From Cyclobacterium qasimii M12-11B (GTDB lineage: Bacteria; Bacteroidota; Bacteroidia; Cytophagales; Cyclobacteriaceae): a stretch of 64,000 bases of DNA. The stretch covers positions 1 to 64,000 of the forward strand of contig NZ_ATNM01000003.1 in NCBI RefSeq assembly GCF_000427295.1, in the 5' to 3' direction. Both the position numbers and the translations under genes were made by a program. Of the stretch, positions 57,603 through 64,000 are shown in pieces. The first letter of the stretch is position 1; the number at the start of each line of letters is the position of its first letter. The notes beneath the pieces are model-generated. The model searched no databases. It was not told the origin of the DNA and worked only from the letters and a program-made list of their open reading frames with translations.

Positions 57603-59720
57603 ATGATAAAATTGGTGATACATCTTAGGTCCTATTGGTTCAGAGTGAACCTGCATTATTTACTCTTAGTATTGGTATGCTTGTGTTTTTCATTGGAAAA
57701 AGGCTTTGCCCAAAAAATCATTTTAGACCCAGAGATGCATCATTTGCGTTTTGGAGACAGCCCGGAATGGGCGGATTTCTCCCGGGAATCAGAAGGTAAT
57801 CGTATAGAAATTCCTTTTGTGGTAAAAAATTCTGCTGGAAATAAAACCCTACAAATCCGGCAACAGGATATAAAACAAACATGGCAGGTAAAGCTCAATG
57901 GCAATCAACTGGGGAATTTGGATAGGGATGAGAAGGACAAAATCATTTACCTGGAAATCCCCTCTGGATTACTCAACCCAGGCCATAATAGTATCCAAAT
58001 TGAACAGCAGGGAACGGTGCCTGATGATATAATGGTTGGCCATATAGTCTTAGATGATAGGCCTTTGACAGAAGTATTATCGGAAGGTACGCTCCATATA
58101 GAAGTCTATGATAAAACAAGTGCCAATTTGCTTCCCTCTATAATTACCGTAGTAAACACCGAGGGAGCCCTGCAAACTGTAGGAGCATCGTCCTCTGATG
58201 ATCTTGCGGTAAGACCAGGTGTTGTCTACACAGGAAATGGAAAGGCTTCGTTTGGACTTCCCTCAGGAGATTTTACCATTTATGCTACCCGAGGCTTTGA
58301 GTACGGAGTTGACTCTCTTCAATTGACCATAAAACCAGGAGATCGAATCCATAAAAAACTTTACATTAATCAGGAAGTTCCAACGGAGGGTTGGATCAGT
58401 AGTGACACCCATATCCATACCTTTACTCACTCTGGGCATGGTGACGCCACAATGCAGGAACGGGCCATTACCATTGCTGCTGAAGGGATTGAATTGCCAA
58501 TCATGACCGATCACAATGTGCATATTAATATTGAACCCGCCTCCTGGGAAATGCGGGTGAATGCCTACTTCACCCCGGTTATTGGTAATGAAGTAACTAC
58601 TCGCTTCGGACATTTCAATATTTTCCCTGTAACCGAAGAAGCTCCTATACCGGAAATAAAAGCGGAAAACTGGGATATGCTCTATCGAAACATGCAAAAA
58701 ACAGTAGGCCAGGGAATCATCATATTGAACCATGCACGTGATGTACACGGTGGATTCCGACCCTTTGATCAGGAAAGACATATTGGGGATGCTGGAGTTA
58801 ATCTGGAAGGTTGGGAAGTCCCTGCCAATGCGATGGAGGTGATCAATTCAGGTGCCCTTCAAACGGACATTATGCGTCTCTATAAAGACTGGTTTGGCAT
58901 GCTAAATAGGGGATATTCAATAACACCTATTGGGGCCAGTGACTCTCATGATGTTAATAGGTATCGGGTGGGGCAAGCCAGAACCTATATTCGAAGCCAA
59001 AGTAAAGATCCAGGGAAAATAGACGTAGGTGAAGCCATTCAAAATATCCGTGAAGGAAAGGTTATGGTGAATTTTAGTCTTTTGGCTGAAATGGTCATAG
59101 ATCAACAATATGAATCAGGGGATCTGGCTCCTAATGCGGGAGAGATCAATGTAGCTGTACGCGTTTTGGGTCCTGGCTGGTTAGATGCCGATACGGTAAG
59201 CCTCTACGCAAACGGTATAAAAGTACGTGAAGCAATCATTTCAGGGGAAAGCGAAAGTGGGACAGGAATAAAATGGACCGGCACCTGGACCCTTCCCAAG
59301 CCAGCGCATGATGTTTTTCTTGTAGTCATTGCCACAGGACCAGGAAAGCCCTTGCCTTTTTGGCAAATAGGCAAGCCTTACCAACCGGATTCACCTTTGT
59401 GGAAACCAAAGATAATGGGTTCATCAGGTGCCGTTTGGATTGACGCCGATGGTGATGGCCTCCGCACAAGCGCATACGAATACGCTCTTAAGTTATGGAA
59501 AAATACTGATGGTGAAATTATTAGCTTTATAGAAAAACTAGAACCCTATGATAAAGCGGTTGCAATACAGGCAGCTTCGATTTTAATGAAAGAGGGGTTT
59601 TTAGGTAAATTAATGAATAGCGAAAAACCATTGCATCAGGCATCACCAGCAATAAAGGCTGGATTTCATAAATATTATAAGGCATGGATGCTTTCAGAAG
59701 GTATTAAAGAAAATCCTTAA
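57603..59720 (+). CDS. CehA/McbA-family metallohydrolase (PHP fold) with an N-terminal beta domain
   Basis: A protein of 705 residues with a signal segment (YLLLVLVCLCFSLEKGFAQ). The N-terminal 230 residues form beta domains, one like a secreted galactose-binding or Ig domain. The PHP region begins DTHIHTFTHSGHGDATM near residue 268, with TDHNVHIN near 302, GNEVTTRFGHFNIF, ILNHARD and GASDSHDVNRYRVG giving the remaining His and Asp ligands. CehA/McbA proteins hydrolyse carbamates or phosphoesters in other phyla. Here its location between sulfatases suggests a carbohydrate ester or sulfate-linked substrate. The activity is not known. Confidence 0.88.
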   Translation: MIKLVIHLRSYWFRVNLHYLLLVLVCLCFSLEKGFAQKIILDPEMHHLRFGDSPEWADFSRESEGNRIEIPFVVKNSAGNKTLQIRQQDIKQTWQVKLNGNQLGNLDRDEKDKIIYLEIPSGLLNPGHNSIQIEQQGTVPDDIMVGHIVLDDRPLTEVLSEGTLHIEVYDKTSANLLPSIITVVNTEGALQTVGASSSDDLAVRPGVVYTGNGKASFGLPSGDFTIYATRGFEYGVDSLQLTIKPGDRIHKKLYINQEVPTEGWISSDTHIHTFTHSGHGDATMQERAITIAAEGIELPIMTDHNVHINIEPASWEMRVNAYFTPVIGNEVTTRFGHFNIFPVTEEAPIPEIKAENWDMLYRNMQKTVGQGIIILNHARDVHGGFRPFDQERHIGDAGVNLEGWEVPANAMEVINSGALQTDIMRLYKDWFGMLNRGYSITPIGASDSHDVNRYRVGQARTYIRSQSKDPGKIDVGEAIQNIREGKVMVNFSLLAEMVIDQQYESGDLAPNAGEINVAVRVLGPGWLDADTVSLYANGIKVREAIISGESESGTGIKWTGTWTLPKPAHDVFLVVIATGPGKPLPFWQIGKPYQPDSPLWKPKIMGSSGAVWIDADGDGLRTSAYEYALKLWKNTDGEIISFIEKLEPYDKAVAIQAASILMKEGFLGKLMNSEKPLHQASPAIKAGFHKYYKAWMLSEGIKENP

Positions 59721-59802
59721 CGGAAGAAATATTAACCAATGTCATATAGGTAGGATGACCCTCTAATGAAGAATAATAAACCCAGTCAATAAAAATTCAA
59801 AT

Positions 59803-61407
59803 ATGAAAAAACCATTTTATTTCTCAGCATTAGGACTTGTATGCCTTCTATTCTCTGTTTCTTGTTCTCCTAAGGAAGAAGAAACAGAGAATATCAAAAG
59901 GCCTAATATACTTTTTGCCATTGCGGATGATGCGTCCTTTCCCCATATGGGTGCCTATGGAACCAGTTGGGTAAATACGCCAGCATTTGACAGAGTCGCC
60001 AAAGAAGGCATTCTGTTTATGAATGCCTATACCCCAAATGCCAAATGTGCACCTTCAAGGGCATGTATCTTAACAGGCAGAAATTCCTGGCAGTTGGAAG
60101 AAGCCGCCAATCACAGCCCTAATTTCCCTGCCAAGTTCACAACTTTTATGGAGGCCCTCAAAAAAAATGGGTACTATACAGGCCATACAGCCAAGGGTTG
60201 GGCTCCTGGCAACCCCGGAGAAGTTGACGGAAAAAAGAGGGAACTGACAGGTCAAGCGTTTAACAAGCACAAGACCACTGCACCCACTAAAGCCATTAAC
60301 CTCACTGATTACGCTGCCAATTTTGAGGATTTCCTGGATCAGAGACCTGAGGGTGAGCCCTTTACTTTCTGGTATGGCTCCACCGAACCACACCGGGCTT
60401 ATGAATTCCGCTCGGGTATTGAAAAAGGAGGCAAGAAACTGGAAGATATTGATAAAGTACCCTCCTTTTGGCCGGATAACGATACGATAAGAGCAGATAT
60501 GCTGGATTATGCCTATGAAATAGAATATTTCGATCAGCATTTACAAAAGATGCTTGAAGTACTGGAGGAAAGAGGAGAACTTGAAAACACCATTGTGGTG
60601 GTTACAGCTGATAATGGAATGCCTTTTCCTCGGATAAAAGGCCAGGAATATGAATATTCCAATCATTTGCCACTGGCAATCATGTGGCCAGCAGGAATCA
60701 AGAATCCCGGTCGAAAAGTGGACGATTTCATCTCATTCGTTGATTTTTCTCCCACATTTCTGGAGGTAGCCCAGGTTAGTGAGGAAGAGGGAAATATGCA
60801 GCCTATAACAGGGAAGAGCTTAACAACTATTTTCTCCAGTGAAAAGTCAGGCAAAGTGGATCCCAGTAGGAATGCTGTAGTGATAGGGAAAGAAAGACAT
60901 GATGTGGGACGGCCACATGATTGGGGTTATCCCATCAGAGGAATAGTAACGGATGAGTACATTTACCTACATAATTTTGAACCGGATCGTTGGCCAGCAG
61001 GAAACCCTGAATCAGGCTATTTGAATACCGATGGTAGCCCTACTAAAACCTTTATTCTAAACCATAGAAGGAATACGGGGTCCACAAAGTACTGGGGGCC
61101 TTCTTTCGGCAAAAGGCCTCAGGAAGAACTTTACCACATCAGCAAGGATCCAGATTGCATGGAAAACCTAGCCATACACCCTGAATACCTGGCGGTGAAA
61201 AAGGAATTGAAGGAAAGCTTGTTTGAACAATTAAAGGGACAGGATGATCCAAGGATGTTTGGTAATGGTCATATTTTTGATGAGTATGAATACATAGGAG
61301 CCTCCTCCAATAGTTTTTATGAACGCTATATGAATGGAGAAGAAATGAAAGCGGGCTGGGTAAATGACACTGATTTTGAAAAAGACTTTGTCGAAAAAGA
61401 TCAATAA
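59803..61407 (+). CDS. Secreted lipoprotein sulfatase (type I)
   Basis: A protein of 534 residues with a lipoprotein signal ([15 protein letters not shown], Cys21). [21 protein letters not shown] carries the first metal ligands, CAPSR (Cys82) is the formylglycine site, and [17 protein letters not shown] the second metal site. It is the last gene before the operon terminator and is separated from the PHP gene by 82 bases. Sequence pattern ([17 protein letters not shown]) places it near the same S1 subfamily as the first operon sulfatase, so both may act on related positions. Confidence 0.94.
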   Translation: MKKPFYFSALGLVCLLFSVSCSPKEEETENIKRPNILFAIADDASFPHMGAYGTSWVNTPAFDRVAKEGILFMNAYTPNAKCAPSRACILTGRNSWQLEEAANHSPNFPAKFTTFMEALKKNGYYTGHTAKGWAPGNPGEVDGKKRELTGQAFNKHKTTAPTKAINLTDYAANFEDFLDQRPEGEPFTFWYGSTEPHRAYEFRSGIEKGGKKLEDIDKVPSFWPDNDTIRADMLDYAYEIEYFDQHLQKMLEVLEERGELENTIVVVTADNGMPFPRIKGQEYEYSNHLPLAIMWPAGIKNPGRKVDDFISFVDFSPTFLEVAQVSEEEGNMQPITGKSLTTIFSSEKSGKVDPSRNAVVIGKERHDVGRPHDWGYPIRGIVTDEYIYLHNFEPDRWPAGNPESGYLNTDGSPTKTFILNHRRNTGSTKYWGPSFGKRPQEELYHISKDPDCMENLAIHPEYLAVKKELKESLFEQLKGQDDPRMFGNGHIFDEYEYIGASSNSFYERYMNGEEMKAGWVNDTDFEKDFVEKDQ

Positions 61408-61426
61408 AATGCTTTGTAAGGAATAA

Positions 61427-61463
61427 GGAAAGGGATCCGTCCCGTTACGGCGAATCCCTTTCC
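61427..61463 (+). terminator. Hairpin terminator of the SusCD/sulfatase operon
   Basis: ggaaagggat pairs with atccctttcc across a GC-rich loop, 20 bases 3' of the last sulfatase. The T tail is short, so the call is based on the stem and its position. Confidence 0.65.
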
Positions 61464-61958
61464 ATTTAGGGGCTAAACCAACATAAAACGCAGGTTTTTA
61501 ATAATTTTTTTACAGTCGGTCCAGAACAAAAATGGGCTGAGCAATTTATTTCAGTAAAAGTACAAAATTAAAAATAAGAAGCTTTTTGGTGCTCTACTTT
61601 CATCATTAACTTGTTATTTCGACCAAGAAATATCAATATGAAGCAAGTCATGAATAATTTCTATCTGGACACCCCATTAAAACCCAGTTAATTCTAAGAT
61701 TCCAAAAGATTATTATAACTAAGTTTCTGATTAAGAAAAATAGAATCGGTTTTGCGAAAAATTGAAATAAAATCAAGAGACTTAAATAAAAAAGTGGCTT
61801 TATAAATTAATTCCCATTTTTTTTGTAGAAATTACAGTCAAGGAGAAATTTTTAGGATTCCATATTTTTCTTTATATAAATAATTCCGGCTAATTAAGAA
61901 AGGGTTGACTCTCAACTATCTTACTTGGATAACAAAAGAAATTTAGACCAAATAAAAA
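61464..61958. other. Gene-free stretch
   Basis: An A/T-rich region with no supported gene on either strand. It separates the polysaccharide operon from the DUF2971 gene and presumably holds that gene's promoter. Confidence 0.45.
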
Positions 61959-62735
61959 ATGCCAATAAAAAGATTTACAGAAAATTCACCGCCTTTCCAT
62001 GAACCAGAAGAAAATATCGATCTTGCTAGATATTTGGACATTACTAAGTTCTTGTCCCTACTTAAGAATAAGCAGTTGTTCTTTTGCCGACTTGATAAGT
62101 TAGAAGATAAATTTGAAGGGTCTATGCCAATAACATCAAGAAAAAATATGATTGATTGGTATAAACACATGAGAGATGTTGAAAACTTTTTTACAGATCC
62201 ACCTACAAATGAAACTATTGATCAAATGGTAACTGAGGATTTAAAGTCTAAAGACAAGATAAAATCACTTACTTGTATTAATTGCTGGAATGAATTTAAA
62301 GATGAATCATACGCCTTGTGGAAGATTTATTCCGATCTCAACCAAGGCATTATGATTAAGTCTACTTTTGCAAGGATAATTAAAGCATTCCATGAGTCAG
62401 ATGAAGAAATATATTGTAGCAGAATAAAATATATTGATTACGAAAATGATTCTTTTCCTCTAGGGAATTCGATAACCCCTTTCATACATAAGCATAAAGC
62501 ATATTCCTACGAGGAGGAAATTCGTCTTATACATGAAGTAACACAAAAAGGATGGGAACACAATTGGGAAAAAGAAAAATATAATAATGGAGTAATGATT
62601 AATGTAAATGTTCAGGAGCTGATAAGTGAAATTGTGATTAGTCCCTTCTCTCCAGATTGGTTCCAAGAGTTAATTGAAGATATTCTTACTAAATACTCTA
62701 TCGATTGTAAATTGCTTAGTTCGAAACTAAAATGA
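61959..62735 (+). CDS. DUF2971 domain-containing protein
   Basis: A protein of 258 residues with the DUF2971 pattern: YLDITKFLSLLKNKQLFFCRLDKLEDKFEGS near the start, CINCWNEFKDESYALWKIYSD in the middle, and EEEIRLIHE later. The family is cytosolic, scattered, and of unknown function, often in variable or defence-rich regions. The 5' flank is A/T-rich and no partner gene is seen. The ATG is the only good start. Confidence 0.85.
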   Translation: MPIKRFTENSPPFHEPEENIDLARYLDITKFLSLLKNKQLFFCRLDKLEDKFEGSMPITSRKNMIDWYKHMRDVENFFTDPPTNETIDQMVTEDLKSKDKIKSLTCINCWNEFKDESYALWKIYSDLNQGIMIKSTFARIIKAFHESDEEIYCSRIKYIDYENDSFPLGNSITPFIHKHKAYSYEEEIRLIHEVTQKGWEHNWEKEKYNNGVMINVNVQELISEIVISPFSPDWFQELIEDILTKYSIDCKLLSSKLK

Positions 62736-63003
62736 TATTTAAATAAGAAAAAGTGATTCCTCATTTCCTAATTCTAAAATAACATGTCGGCAAATTTAGT
62801 GCAGAAAACGTAGCATTAACTTAACCAGATTTAATTAATACGGCAAGTACATCCATATTAAGCAAATACCTAAAACAGCCAAAAAATCAGCTTTATAAAT
62901 ATTTTTCCTTAAATTAATTCGTAGGTATCGTTTGGGCTTAGAATTTTTAGCCCACAATACCTACAAAAATGCTTTTAACCCCACCCCACTAAGCAATCAC
63001 CTC

Positions 63004-64000
63004 ATGAAAATTAGATATTACCTGCTATTACCTATAGTATTGTTAGCCTTTGCCTGTCAGAGCAATACGAAGAAAAAAACCATCACCGAAGAAAGTAAAA
63101 AAGCTGTTCCGGAAGGAGTTACCTTCAACAAGGAAACTTTAAAAAGATTGGGTGCTAGTGGTGACAATTGGTGTCTTACCTGGACAGCTGATGGTTCGCA
63201 AATGGTTTCAATGTGTGATGGCAACTGGCTGGATCAAAAAAATTACGCTTCACAAATTCACAACCACCTCTACAGAATAAAAGGAGGCCCGGAAAATTTT
63301 GAAAGGGAAGACCTGCCCAATTACCCTGAATTCAGTGGCAAGGAAGGCAGCTGGTTTGGCTATGGCATAGTGGCTGTAAATGGCACAATTTATTCTGCAG
63401 TATCCAAAACTCCGGGATCCGCTTGGTCAGGGCCCTTTACTGGCGTAAAACTTTTGAAGTCAACTGACAATGGGGAATCCTGGTCCCGTGTAGACAGGGA
63501 AGGAAATGAACTTTTACTTACTGCCATGGACAGCATGAGAAATGTAGTCAATGAACAGGAGATGTTTTCTTTAAAGGAGCATGGACTACCACATCAAACG
63601 CAGGAAGCCTACCCTTTTTCCTTTTTCGATTTTGTACAAAACGGCAAAGACAATTCCGCTGCCAAGGATGAATACGTATATATTTATTCCCCCGAGGGAG
63701 CCGCTGCCCATCAACTGACCTTAGCACGAGTACCTCATGATAAAATAGATTTTCGAAGTGAATGGCAATATTTCACAAAGTATGACCAAAACAACGAACC
63801 CCAATGGTCAAATAAAATTACTGATAGAGGTTATGTGCATACTTTTCCAGAAAAAAGTAGCAAAGACCATTACTTTGGATGGTATTCCTGGTTGCCTTCT
63901 GTAGTATGGAATGAAGGACTCGGACTTTACATCATGGTCAATGGAGGAACCTATGGCGGTCATGGCATGAGCAATTCGGATGAAGATTATTACCACAGTT
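63004..64000 (+). CDS. DUF4185-like secreted lipoprotein, cut by the window end
   Basis: The frame stays open from ATG at 63004 to the window edge (332 codons so far). A lipoprotein signal reads MKIRYYLLLPIVLLAFACQS, Cys18. The body starts TFNKETLKRLGASGDNWCLTW and has DGSQMVSMCDGNWLD, GSWFGYGIVAVNGTIYSAVSK and a BNR-like STDNGESWSR. This resembles DUF4185, a propeller family found with sulfatases in marine Bacteroidetes. The 268 bases before it hold no gene. Confidence 0.75.
   Translation, partial: MKIRYYLLLPIVLLAFACQSNTKKKTITEESKKAVPEGVTFNKETLKRLGASGDNWCLTWTADGSQMVSMCDGNWLDQKNYASQIHNHLYRIKGGPENFEREDLPNYPEFSGKEGSWFGYGIVAVNGTIYSAVSKTPGSAWSGPFTGVKLLKSTDNGESWSRVDREGNELLLTAMDSMRNVVNEQEMFSLKEHGLPHQTQEAYPFSFFDFVQNGKDNSAAKDEYVYIYSPEGAAAHQLTLARVPHDKIDFRSEWQYFTKYDQNNEPQWSNKITDRGYVHTFPEKSSKDHYFGWYSWLPSVVWNEGLGLYIMVNGGTYGGHGMSNSDEDYYHS

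Noticed and set aside
1-64000. CRISPR array
   Set aside because: No regularly spaced direct repeats of 24-40 bases and no cas genes were seen on either strand.
1-64000. rRNA operon or replication origin
   Set aside because: No rRNA-like conserved blocks, dnaA gene or DnaA-box cluster were noticed.

Overview
The window looks like a chromosomal segment of a marine member of the Bacteroidetes (Bacteroidota), most likely of the Cyclobacteriaceae (Cyclobacterium/Echinicola/Algoriphagus type). The evidence is a SusC/SusD pair, a type IX secretion C-terminal sorting domain, a DUF4221 lipoprotein, promoters resembling the Bacteroidetes TAnnTTTG element, very few Shine-Dalgarno sequences, low GC, and many secreted sulfatases. 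The genus is an inference.

Layout. 1-7.9 kb (minus strand): a secreted propeller protein, a Tat-exported DegT-type aminotransferase broken by a frameshift, a second propeller protein, then housekeeping genes clpC, a WbqC-like gene and a Sua5/YrdC gene. 8.1-10.6 kb (plus): mltG, a YbgC-type thioesterase and a YihY/BrkB membrane protein in one tight operon. 10.7-14 kb: tRNA-Ser(TGA), its terminator and a degenerate tandem repeat, followed by an accessory cassette (vWA protein, DUF6717-like pseudogene, and a protein with an archaemetzincin-like Cys4 site). 14.1-17.4 kb: a giant T9SS-secreted BNR-repeat protein. 17.6-24.7 kb: a decayed region with gene remnants, a DUF4221 lipoprotein, a RadC-like gene whose 5' leader is duplicated 3.65 kb away, and an ECF sigma/anti-sigma/Spy-like periplasmic module. 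24.9-27.5 kb: a 7TMR-DISM histidine kinase with a NarL/LuxR response regulator. 27.7-32.5 kb: an A/T-rich accessory island with inverted repeats, a 49-residue Cys-containing peptide, an outer-membrane-like protein plus lipoprotein, and a tyrosinase-like (type-3 copper) protein. 34.9-43.8 kb (minus): a sulfatase, a sialidase-like protein, a radical-SAM/DUF4130 DNA repair pair, a Tat-exported beta-helix protein and a TlpA-like thioredoxin. 44-45 kb: a lone AAA+ ATPase. 45.4-61.4 kb: a sulfated-glycan utilisation locus with a sulfatase, a DUF5916 outer-membrane protein, SusC, SusD, three more sulfatases and a CehA/McbA-type PHP hydrolase. The window ends with a DUF2971 protein and the 5' part of a DUF4185-like lipoprotein.

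How the genes work together. The plus-strand polysaccharide locus would capture a sulfated glycan (SusC/SusD) and desulfate it outside the cytoplasm. No glycoside hydrolase or polysaccharide lyase sits in that operon, so backbone cleavage must be encoded elsewhere or the substrate is a small sulfated molecule. The sulfatases need formylglycine maturation, and no maturase is present in this window.

The most striking feature of the raw sequence is that nine otherwise well-conserved genes are each interrupted by exactly one single-base indel in or next to a homopolymer (seven deletions, two insertions). Restoring one base restores a full-length family member each time. Either the assembly has residual homopolymer errors or the lineage is accumulating slippage mutations. 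Separately, true decay is seen as in-frame stops (DUF6717-like gene, a lipoprotein at 32.7-33.1 kb) and missing 5' ends.
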